This document shows, piece by piece, positions 54,742-64,000 of a DNA stretch of 64,000 bases (position 1 is its first letter; each line of letters starts with the position of its first letter). Made by a program: the position numbers and the translations under genes. The notes beneath the pieces are model-generated. The model saw only the letters and a program-made list of their open reading frames with translations. It did no database searches and had not been told where the DNA came from. The DNA comes from Hexactinellida sp. DTS-2022 (Eukaryota > Porifera > Hexactinellida): the NCBI GenBank assembly GCA_028753945.1, contig JAPNXP010000002.1:5580001-5644000 (forward strand), read 5' to 3'.

Positions 54742-55483
54742 AGGCTTCGCGTCCCTGACATTATGGCCGCAGGACCCCTGGCAAAAATATTCTGTTTAAT
54801 ATTGATTAATCTAATTTAACATATTAGCTATCTTTATGTAACAGAGAGCTAGTCTCTAGCTATCCTACTTCTCTTATTTCAACAATTATTGTGTAATCGG
54901 AACCAAAAGGCTTCTATGAGAAAACAATATTGATTTCAAATCAGGCGATTAGTATAGATCAATGCACTATTTTTTGAAATGCGTTGATTTGAAGTTGATT
55001 TGAGCCTATACTAACTTAGTCCATATTAGTTTACATTGCGTGACAGACTCCCTTAGTTGAATTCATATTTACTTTCAATACTACGGGAGTGACTAGTTGG
55101 AATTTTATGATTATCATGACATTTCGAAATTACTCAAGGATTCCTATTGGTTTTAAATAATATATCGCTAATCGAAGTCTGTCACGCAATGTAAACTAAT
55201 ATGGACTAAGTTAGTATAGGCTCAAATCAACTTCAAATCAACGCATTTCAAAAAATAGTGCATTAATCTATATTAATCGCCTGATTTGAGTTCAATATTG
55301 TTTTTTCATAGAAGCCTTTTGGTTCCGATTACACAATAATTGTTGAAATAAGAAAAGTAGGATAGCTAGAGACTAGCTCTCTGTTACAATAAGATAGCTA
55401 ATATGTTAAATTAGATTAATCAATATTAAACAGAATATTTTTGCCAGGGGTCCTGCGTCCATAATCTCAGGGACGCGAAGCCT
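54742..55483. repeat. 0.74-kb hairpin with ~308-bp arms
   Basis: Left arm 54742-55050 and right arm 55176-55483 are inverted copies with few mismatches, beginning AGGCTTCGCGTCCCTGA and ending ACAGACT. The spacer is 125 bp. No coding capacity. Confidence 0.9.
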
Positions 55484-55559
55484 GAACACGAATTTCGAAT
55501 TTATAAATTTCTAATACGAATATTTATTGTTGTTGTTTTACACAAAATTATGTAAACAA

Positions 55560-55830
55560 ATTAATGAAAATTCAAAATCGACGTAGAAGTTAGCTTTCAA
55601 CGGGTAATATCGGTAAACAAGTATCCTGATTTCGAATTTCGAGTTCCTAAATTTATAATATGAATAAATGTTGTTATTGTTCACACAAATAGGTAAACGA
55701 ATTAATGAAATTCAATTTCATCCTAGAAGTTAGCTTCTAACGGCTATTATTGGTAAACATGTCAAAACAATGGAGAATAGTAAAAGGGTTGTATATAACA
55801 TCCTCTACCATTTTCCATGGTAGCAAGGGT
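55560..55830 (-). repeat. Right inverted flank of the 52.5-55.8 kb block
   Basis: Inverse of 52486-52740, itself internally duplicated ('AGAAGTTAGCTTTCAACGGGT' at about 55582 and 'AGAAGTTAGCTTCTAACGGCT' at about 55726). Confidence 0.55.
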
Positions 55831-56015
55831 GAGGAGTAAGGCCGCATAGTGGCCTTACTCTTCCTATAATTATCACTTCCTGGCTGCAGCTTTGTATAGT
55901 CTCCAATTTTCAAAATTTCTATTTTAGCATCCAATGCATTGATTCGTATATAACTGAAAATTATTGATACGAATTCAATTCATTGAATTATAAACTAAAT
56001 GCATGCCATTTATCA

Positions 56016-56152
56016 TAGGCGTAGCACGCGGTCCGTTGGTCCGGACATTGCCAGATCAGTTATCATTTTCCTAACTAAATTGTATAACCAGTTCTGGGCG
56101 CCACTTTAACTTTTGGCTGGACCACTTTCCCGAGTCGTGCTACGCCCCTTAT
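56016..56152. mobile_element. Short inverted-repeat element (CATAGGCGTAGCACG ends)
   Basis: CATAGGCGTAGCACGCGGTCC is mirrored by GTCGTGCTACGCCCC. Sister of 45119-45279. Confidence 0.65.
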
Positions 56153-56740
56153 ATATGAGCATGAGCTCACCCTCACGTATAACGCAAATTGCGTATTTAT
56201 AGGTACATATAATAATAGAACTTTAGAAAGCATGAACACTTACCTTTATCAATTTGAAGGATAATTGGGATTTCCTCTTATCCATTTTATGTGAAGATGT
56301 AAAATAATAAAAATAAAAATTCAAGCTGTGAATCATCACAACTAAGCTACTGATTCTACTCAACTAAATTACTAGTGCATTTATTGTGGTTACCTGCTAA
56401 TAACAATAAGATCGCTGCATTACATCACTCCCTTAAAATCTGAATCGTGATCAATAACAGTTTCATAAGTATATAGTTTTGATACTCTTTTTGCTTGAGA
56501 TTCCTTAATTAATTAATGGGGATGTCACGAAAAAATATTTGGTCCGGCGGACCAAATATATATTAAGCCGAACTAAATATTTCAGGCGTTTTTGGTCCTG
56601 CTATACATTTTGGTCCCCTCGGACGAATTATTATCCCTGACCAAATATTTCAGATGTTCTGGTCCGGTTTACATTTTGGTGCGGGTTTACATTTTCAACA
56701 TTGAGATTTGGCTTATTGGTAGTGACCGTCGTGTCAATAG
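56153..56740. other. Intergenic with GGTCC-rich inverted patch
   Basis: 56530-56690 repeats 'GACCAAATAT', 'TTTTGGTCC' and 'CATTTTGGT' in both orientations, perhaps a decayed short element. No gene. Confidence 0.35.
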
Positions 56741-57073
56741 TATGTTGTGAATGAGCATCACAATGACTTTCGGGAGTAGTGTCCTTGGGAAAGGCACTAG
56801 GTGGCAGTACGGGTACACTATGACTACGGGTCTTAGTATTCACATGCCGGCAGTATGACTGTAACCTACACTAGGTTGGCGCGAGGCGCTATAAGAGTGG
56901 TTGAGGGTTACCCCACTCCTGATGAGTCCCTGCAATGGAACGAAACCACGGACATGATAACCCTATGAGTTTGGGGGCCTATTGGACGATTAGTCTTCAT
57001 ACAAAGTCGTGGTCCCATCTCATATCAAGTATACCAATTAGTCTCGAGGGAAGAGATTCAGGGAAAGCACATT
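56741..57073 (+). repeat. Hammerhead-bearing repeat, copy 2
   Basis: Same unit as 51627-51958 and same orientation, about 5.1 kb downstream. Confidence 0.85.
56895..57014 (+). ncRNA. Hammerhead-ribozyme-like motif, permuted, copy 2
   Basis: GAGTGG/CCACTC stem I, CTGATGAG (56919-56926), CGAAAC (56941-56946), CCAC-G-GAC and GTCGTGGTC (57006-57014) are all kept. Stem II has one mismatch (TCCC against GGAA). Core and helices I and III are conserved while neighbouring bases differ. Confidence 0.45.
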
Positions 57074-57104
57074 TGTTCTTTCAAAGAGTTTGGATTGGGA
57101 TATT

Positions 57105-57300
57105 GATGTGATTAGATGGTTAGAGCTAAGCTCTAGAGAATATACTTTAGGAGAGAAGAAATTTGCTGTATCATCAAAAATGGGCACATTACATGCCCAT
57201 ATATGGAACATTTTGAAAACGGTGCGTGTTACGGTAACGAAAAGTATTATTGACGGATAGGAAGTTTAATATTGCGAGCATTTTGAGACGTATATAGTGA
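57105..57300 (+). mobile_element. Diverged remnant of the 1.56-kb TTAA element
   Basis: 'GAGCTAAGCTCTAGAG', 'ATCATCAAAAATGGGCACA', 'ATGCCCATATATGG' and 'TATTATTGACGGATAG' match 15485-15650 in order at clearly lower identity than the two intact copies share. Confidence 0.6.
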
Positions 57301-58404
57301 TTCTAGCACCTCGGGTGTCTGAGAAAGAAAATTGAGAACAATGCGTACCCTCGAATGTGATTATAGGCCATAAAAGTTTAAATATTCACTTTTTTAATTT
57401 TCTTTTTGATCAATTGTTAATTATTTTAGTCAGTGATTGCTTGGATAGAGTAATGATACTACCAATCCTACCATTGTTGAGGAATACAGTACTGATAATC
57501 GTTAAAAGTGGTGAAACCAGTGATCCGCTGTACAAAATAGCTGATTACTCTGAATATAAGCTTGGAAGAGATTCAAAACCATGTACATACGTTAGTTATC
57601 GTCCTTCTGCCATGCTTGGTCAATAAATAGTAAATTGAATTCAGTGTATTTTTATGGAAATTTCCCATTATTCTCCTTCCATGGACACCGTTATGTGACT
57701 GTATTCAAACTCACAAAAGAACAAGATTAATGGTATAATGAGAGTATACGTATTAATTTATTACAGTCGCTAGTTATTGAGGTAGCTGTATTGAGGTACC
57801 AAAATCCAATGTTAAAAACTATCATCGAGTATTATATTAGTTTATACTAAGGATACTATTACATAATACACCTTTGATTCGTGGGTATTAGCTAGAATAT
57901 CTCTTATAAACTTCAACCTTAATTTACTCAAAACCGGATCTTTTGACAAACCATGACTTTTTTAACATTGAAGTACTGAAGCAAATACTCCAAAAATTCC
58001 ATGCTAATATATATATCATCTGAACTTTCTTTTGCAAGCACTTTGAAAATAACAAACAATTGGTATATGTGCTCAATGGGGCAGAAGGTGAATAATGGCA
58101 TTTTTTGACCTTTTTTGACAATTTCTATTGCTTCAGATAAAATAATATGTTCTAAACATTTTACAGTTCTGAAGTGCTTGCAAAATCTAGTACTCGTGGT
58201 ATTGATTAATCACTGAAATTGAATAATGCATTGTTACTAACATAGGAAGCCAAAAATATAGTTATTCAATCACATGCCAAAAATAGATCTAAGTGATTTA
58301 TTGAAGTATGCTGATGATCTTAGTTGGCTAATTACAATTTATTTTTCAGGTATAACACTTCACTTTTACATTATTGGTGAAACTACCCATACCCCTAATA
58401 CACT
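57301..58404. other. AT-rich DNA, no gene seen
   Basis: A 89-residue frame at 57357-57626 has no recognisable motif. Nothing else. Confidence 0.4.
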
Positions 58405-58670
58405 TTCCGCGGCAAGCATCCTTAAATATTGATTCTGATAACAAATATTGATGGCCGCATTCCCAAAATACCGCATTATATCGACCACCACTTTAGGAAA
58501 TCTTCCTATGTAAGGTTTGTATTATCCAAATTTTGAAACCGACAAAAAATGAAAACTATAATAGATTGAGACATTTTATTTTTGGTTTATTGCTTTGTAT
58601 AGTATAAGGACCTATTTCTCACAATTACAGATTAGACAAGAACTTTCATTCACCTGGGATAATTTAACCT
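58405..58670 (+). repeat. 0.75-kb dispersed repeat, copy 3 (3' part)
   Basis: 'ATTGATTCTGATAACAAATATTGATGGCCGC' to 'AAGAACTTTCATTCACCTGGG' as in 32690-32950. Confidence 0.75.
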
Positions 58671-59462
58671 TAAATTCTGCTTTAATAACAGCTTGCAAGC
58701 AACACAATCTATGTGATAAATGTGTAAGAACTCGCACACCCACGACGTTGCGATTCCATAAATTCTGAAAGATAGACCCGAGAAACTATCCTCTTCGTAA
58801 AACTCACCACTCCTTCCCCAGCCCTCCCTCTGGCATTCAAACGAGTACATACTCAAGTGCAAATTTTCTGAAATCCCACACACAATCTTGGCACTTTTTG
58901 TTATGGGAGTCAGCACTCAGTGCCATCCCTGACTCCCTCCAAACTGACATCTAAACACAGCAGCGTTGAGAGCGCGAGCGGGCCTCGGATCATGATTTTG
59001 GGTTCGGGCTCCCTCTGATATTTAGGTCCGTTATCGTGAATGAATAAACCAAACCCAAACTATCGCATTCGTATTATATAGTATATATCTACTTTTTTAT
59101 AGAGCTAAGCTCTAAATTACTAATCACATTGATTTATCATTTCTAAATCATTGCAAAGTCAAAAATCAGTCAAAAACAAATGGTTACCTTGCTAATAATC
59201 TCGAATGCCCATATATGAAGTGTCATGTGACCATCAAAAGTGAGAAAATCCAAATTCCAAAGCTAACTGGAGCTTAGTTCTAACTTTCAGAAACTATCAG
59301 TGTTTGAATTCCAGGAAGATGGCTGATTTTAATTCCTTCCCGAATCAATATTATTCGCTGTAGACGTGTCAAAATCCTCTCTGCCACTTGAAAACCACCG
59401 TAACTAATTAAAGCATGCCACTATTTTCAAAGCTTAGTTTTGGGGAACTTTTTGAAGTTATA
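58671..59462. other. AT-rich DNA, no gene seen
   Basis: Around 59103-59220 a short match to the 1.56-kb TTAA element ('GAGCTAAGCTCTA', 'GCCCATATATG') may be another remnant. Confidence 0.35.
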
Positions 59463-60026
59463 CACTGGCCAGCCAAAAGTATTTGAACATTAGAGAGTTT
59501 AATGCACACACAATACTCGTATTGTAACTTATTAACGGCTATCTAAACTACTCTGAAATTACTATAAATATCTTATTATAGATATACATCACAAATTATT
59601 ATGATTTCAATTTAATTTAGAAAATATTCACGAAGTGGCACAAGTGTTTCTGCCACCTGCCACTTGTGGCATAAGTGGCACAAATGGAAATGTAGCTGTA
59701 TCACAGTAGAAAATAATCGGATTGATTTACAATTATGCACTTAGAGTGATCTAACCATGTGTAATTCAAATCTGCTATCAGAATTAATATATTAACATTG
59801 CATCTTAATGATCACAAATTAATTATTTAATTAGCTAATTATATATTTAATGAGTTCAACGCTTCCATAAAAATTTAAATTCGAAAATTTTCTTGTTTTA
59901 TTATACTTTACATATCTTATCATGTAAATAGCCATTTTGTTGCATCTACTAATGTTATCATGCTTGTATAACCTCAAATGTCTGAATACAAATTATTGCC
60001 GTTCAAATACTTTTGGCCGGTTAGTG
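59463..60026. mobile_element. Tc1/mariner-type non-autonomous element
   Basis: Ends CACTGGCCAGCCAAAAGTAT and ATACTTTTGGCCGGTTAGTG, with TA on each side (59461-59462, 60027-60028). 'GCCAAAAGTATTTGAAC' is typical of Tc1-like termini. No transposase in 564 bp. Confidence 0.88.
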
Positions 60027-60028
60027 TA

Positions 60029-61436
60029 TAGCTGAGATTTGGAATATAGTACTATATTAACCTTATTCCGTTAAAGTTCCGATTGTCCGATTTCGTACTT
60101 AATTAAAATCTAGACACCTTTGTAGCAAAAATGTGGCTCAAATGTGGAAAAACCGTCCGTTTTTCCAAGAATCGAGCAATTCCGAAGAAAATTTTGACTT
60201 TTTTGATATTAGCACCTACCCAGAGGACCTCAAGGGGATCTGATGGAATGGATTAGACCGATACACATTTTTGTAATCTTTATCAATTATTCAAAACTAA
60301 CCTTTTAGTACTATATTATTCTCTATGGGAGCTTAACAGCAAATAGTTAGCTGTCAACAGCAAACAGCTAAATTGGCTGTTAACAGCAGATTCACCACCC
60401 CTGGAAATATTTTAATTTCCAATATACAATAGATAAAGTCCGAAAATATGTCAAGAAAACGAATCCGAATTTTATATTTTTTATTTCACTTTTGACGTCA
60501 CTTTCGGGGGAAAAAATCATAAGATTTAAAAAAATTTAAAAAAATTTAACAAAAAATTTCTGCCACAATTGTTGTTGATTTTGATCATTCTGATTATTTT
60601 GGAAAAACTAATAAAATTTTCAAAATATTATAAGACACTTTTTCATTAATAACGGTGCAAGAAAACTAAAAATTTTTGAAAGGGACATACTTTGTAAAAA
60701 AGGCGTATAATTACATAAACTGATGTCTGTCCGGAATAGAATTTCAAATTTTATTAAGTTTTATTCAGCAAAAATTTTTTTAGTGCAAAATATATGCAAT
60801 TTTTCTACTAAATTACAAAAAATATAATATATTTAATTTAATTCTAAAACCAAAATTCTAAACCGGACATACATCGCTAATTAGTAAAATAGAGTAAGGA
60901 ACTTTTCATAATTGAGGTTACTATTCAAAATCATAATTCTAGATAGTCAATTGTCGATAATTGGCTAGTATGGATCAGTATGGATCAGTATAGTATAGAA
61001 ATTTGAATATGATATTACCGAGGATATATGAATTCTCAACTTCTAATATTATGGATATTTACTAGAGCAAATTAATGGCTATTTCAAATTTTTCAAATTC
61101 AATGTTTGAAAATTCACTAGAGTTTCCCTTAAAGGTGTTTAGAGCAGCTAGGCTTGTGAGAAAATTCATAGATTTCACCTAAAATTGACTCGAGCAGTCG
61201 AATGTTACTGATAGAGCATGTAGAGATAGAAATACCATCACCGGTATAAAATGCTTTAATAGACAAATCGAATTCAATTATCAAGTAAACATCGAACAAA
61301 ATATTTGAACAGTAAGTGAGTACGCATAAAATTTAGACTCTGCTATTCGGAAACCATAATGACCAATTAGGTAAAGAAATAAAAGTTAACTTCACTTTCA
61401 AATCCTGAAAAGTGTGTACCAAATACTTCTCCTTCT
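60029..61436. other. AT-rich DNA, no gene seen
   Basis: Contains small inverted motifs (GCTGTTAACAGC near 60377) and a match of 61018-61130 to 44163-44280. No gene. Confidence 0.4.
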
Positions 61437-61800
61437 CTTCAGTCTGTGATGCTTAAATCCTGCTGGAGTAGTTCACTTTCTTTCGAGTCAATGGAAAGAC
61501 GTCTGCGTTTTGTAGTAGACTGTGAAGAGTAGTAAGATGGACAACCTGGTAGGTAAACTGCTACTGTCCAATCTTTACCTTGGGATTTTTGCGTGGAAGC
61601 TTGTAGTAAGTTCCATCTTCGTTAAGTACTTTGTGGGTGCACTCAATATCCTCTTCTGAATATGTTTCACTCATACAAAAACAATATCAAGATTATCTAC
61701 ATCTTCCCTATGCAGAGCTCGAAGCCAAGACTCTCTTAGTTCAGCCGACTGTTGAGGCATTCTGAATACAGGAATACGATCTTCTGGATTATAGTTACTC
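61437..61800 (-). pseudogene. THAP-domain fragment
   Basis: The minus strand reads RIPVFRMPQQSAELRESWLR, ALHREDVDN and, after a frameshift and stop near 61674, SEEDIECTHKVLNEDG and YYKLPRKNPK. A second frame gives DWTVAVYLPGCPSYYSS, then KRRRLSIDSKESELL. The FRMP/ESWL/ALHRED run is the middle of a THAP zinc finger with its invariant Pro and Trp. The final Cys/His pair is damaged and the N-terminal CxxC lies outside the readable part. The 'PGCPSYxSS ... RLSxDSKE' tail is common in transposon-linked THAP proteins of invertebrates. Confidence 0.65.
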
Positions 61801-61994
61801 TTACATAATTACTAATTAGTATGGGAATGGGAATGTTGAAAAGTGATTATAAAAATTAGTATAAGAAACAAACAAATATAATTTGATGTTGGATATCATA
61901 TAATGCAACTCATTTTCAAATATTATGGTTTATTGTAAATGATTAAATCATGGCAGAATATTGTGGTCCCTTAAATCGATATAACGCCGTTAAC

Positions 61995-62465
61995 ATATAA
62001 GTAATTCTTTGTATCTAAACAAGAACAAATACGACTATCTTATTAGTTATCAGATCTCAAAATTTGAACAATTCTTCATCAGTAAACTAAAGTTACGTGA
62101 TTTTCAAAGAATTGATAAATCTGTATTTCATGAACCATGGAATACGAAAATATATATAAATTTAGTCATATCTATCACAACTCCATATTAGTCTTCCCAA
62201 TATCCTAAACAGATAATATTAGTCTAATATCTTCTCATGGGTATTCCCACGGTGAAATTTTCACTTTTATTATCTACAAAGGTAAGAGGGTGGCAAGTGG
62301 AGCAGTTCACATTTATACTACGTCATCATGACAAATTCTGAAATATTTATTTTTTTGATTGAAATCGATAGAGAATAGTAAACCATTTCTAAATCCGAAT
62401 TTTCACGAATTTGAATGATTAGATCGACATGTTTTCCTCCTGTTCCAACATTTATCAGTTAGGCA
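61995..62465 (+). repeat. 0.47-kb repeat, copy 3
   Basis: Third copy of the unit at 28804 and 29564, with the YLISYQI and EPW motifs of the shared frame still open (62009-62191). Confidence 0.75.
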
Positions 62466-62499
62466 GTATACACTACAGTTAAAGCAATTACAGACGCTG

Positions 62500-63690
62500 T
62501 GTAACATAGGCTAACTAAAATCAACTTCAACTTGTGTAAAGGTAGATTCATTATTTAGAATTCTTTTCTCATTATAATACCATTTTTTTAGGAATTGAGT
62601 AATTTCTACGTTAGTATGTCTCTTAAATAGCATCTCAGTAAGTGGTAATGGACTAATTTGGGCTTACGGATGTCTTACTACTAGGGCGTAATACATAATT
62701 TTTTTATGGAATTTGTCAATCTTTCTTACAACGGACCCAGTAGCATTAAATGCAACAACAATAAATTAGTTTGTAGTTTTCTAATGAGAAGTATCTGTCC
62801 CTCGCTGTGAACTACCACAGGGCATTGAGAAACACTTTGAATATAACCATCTATAACATTAACTTTAATATTGCTTTCATAAGTCTTTTTAGTAATGATA
62901 ATATCTTGCCACATGTCTTCGCTAAATCTGCACTTTGATTCATGTTCAGATTTGACTTTTCTAAGAAGCTCTTGAGATTTAAAAAAGTTAAGATTCCCAT
63001 GCTTAGCGACTTCTTAGCTTTTAGAACAAGCAAATTGGTCATAATAAATATTACTTGTTGAATTTTGGGCCAATTTCTCAGCAAGCATTTCCCTATCCAG
63101 TCCATTTAATTTCCGCGAATGCGAGATTTTATTATTAAAATGTTGTTCAGAAATAGTTCCCGTAACATTGACTTCAACAGAGAAATTTCTAACATCCAGA
63201 TGAGGAATATCGCGTATGAAAATTTAAGCCTGATACAATTCTTAAACTTACAAATTGCTTCCACTACAAGATATGGAAAGTTTCGAGTTGCAGTACTCTT
63301 GTTAATACGGTGATAGAGATATTGAATGACACAATATAGACGCACAACTGATATATTTTATTGAAAACATTTGTCCATTCCTTACTTAATCTATTTTCAT
63401 TGTAATGTGGAGATATAAGGCTCCATTCGTCTTGAGTTAATGAAAATTCAAAAGAAATCTAGATTCCAAATTGGACGCGTTTTGGACTTTAGCATAGTTC
63501 TTTGAGGAGACACTGTCAATAGAGGTATAATCCTCTAGTGGGTTAAAATTATGGGTGAAATTGGGTATAAGGTCAAGACATTGTTGGTTACGAGGAAGTG
63601 TGGTGATAGGATCAACTGAATTAGTATTATTAATATATTTGACATCATTGGAATGTATTATATTGTCTGACTGTTTGAATAATTTTCCTG
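62500..63690 (-). pseudogene. Decayed transposase of an unnamed 'DATGS' type
   Basis: Pieces in shifting minus-strand frames, in order, are RFLLNFHXLKTNGALYLHI, NFPYLVVEAICKFKNC, RDIPHLDVRNFSVEVNV, LNGLDREMLA, DMWQDIIITKKTYESN, GYIQSVSQCPVVVHSEGQ, FNATGSVVRKIDKF, KKIMYYALVVRHP and PLPLTEMLFKRHTN. This order is that of an uncharacterised metazoan transposase-like family whose core carries DATGS; here the Asp is Asn, which would remove a likely catalytic residue. Several frameshifts and stops confirm decay. The THAP fragment 0.7 kb further on, same strand, could belong to the same or another element. Confidence 0.6.
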
Positions 63691-63696
63691 GATAGT

Positions 63697-64000
63697 TTAA
63701 GGTTAAGGTATACTCTAGAGCACTGCTACCAAAAGTAATTACCCGAATTAATTAAATTTTTTACAGCGGATAGACTTCATCTTCAGGATGCCAAAAATAC
63801 AATAATATTGGCAAATATAATAAGAGAGGAAAATCTTTTTTTAATTTTACCATATTTGCGGAATAGATCAATCAGCAAAGATGAACAAGACAAATAATAT
63901 TATTGATAAATGTGTTTAGCTGGATGTAATATAACTTTTGAGTGCAGGAATTGTGAATATCTACATTTACTGGTTTTCAAATACTTTAATGTGATGTCGA
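63697..64000 (+). mobile_element. TTAA-type 0.7-kb element, cut by the window end
   Basis: Starts near TTAAGGTTAAGGTATACTC and follows the 20272 copy through 'CAGGATGCCAAAAATACAAT' to the last base. The 80-residue frame is broken by small deletions. Confidence 0.8.

Overview
The window is AT-rich animal DNA, almost certainly from an invertebrate. The evidence is the transposon content (GTF2IRD2-like hAT, KRBA2-like integrase, Mutator-like, THAP, FLYWCH, PHD and MDM2-type RING coding remnants) and a short GT-AG intron. The species cannot be read from the sequence; a marine invertebrate, perhaps a tunicate, would fit, but that is a guess. No clear multi-exon host gene, rRNA, tRNA or CRISPR array is visible. 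Most of the 64 kb is nested transposable elements, foldback DNA and tandem repeats.

Layout. 0-7 kb: a pogo-type short element, a TTAA-flanked non-autonomous element and two broken integrase genes on the minus strand. 7-9.5 kb: one complete hAT transposon with an intact 599-residue transposase, perfect 8-bp target duplication, inserted in an older TTAA element. 9.5-11.4 kb: a dispersed repeat carrying a small gene, with two further insertions. 12-19 kb: a second TTAA element, a hAT gene split by a 1.56-kb TTAA element, and the C-terminal half of a ZMYM1/TTF-type hAT protein. 19.3-26.3 kb: two more hAT-type elements with 8-bp duplications; the second holds a decayed Mutator-like transposase. 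26-30 kb: foldbacks including a 1.08-kb near-perfect hairpin, a PHD-finger remnant and a duplicated 0.47-kb repeat. 30.4-31.9 kb: a palindromic duplication of an MDM2-type RING exon around a FLYWCH exon. 32-38.6 kb: duplicated repeats, short inverted-repeat elements and a TTF-type N-terminal fragment cut by nested insertions. 38.6-41.5 kb: a ~115-bp satellite split by the second 1.56-kb TTAA element. 41.7-42.5 kb: second copy of the small-gene repeat, with the frame intact. 45-48.7 kb: a hAT-type foldback built on 10-bp satellite arms and another 8-bp-duplication element. 50-57 kb: minisatellites, a possible two-exon gene, a 0.74-kb hairpin, and two copies of a repeat with a hammerhead-ribozyme-like core. 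57-64 kb: repeat remnants, a Tc1-type short element, a THAP fragment, a decayed transposase and a truncated TTAA element.

The best candidates for something undescribed are the small-gene repeat (two diverged copies rich in synonymous differences, each with TATA box and AATAAA), the hammerhead-like repeats (apparently circularly permuted), and the FLYWCH/RING palindrome. Nested insertions give a relative order of events: several elements are dated by empty sites in sister repeats within the window.
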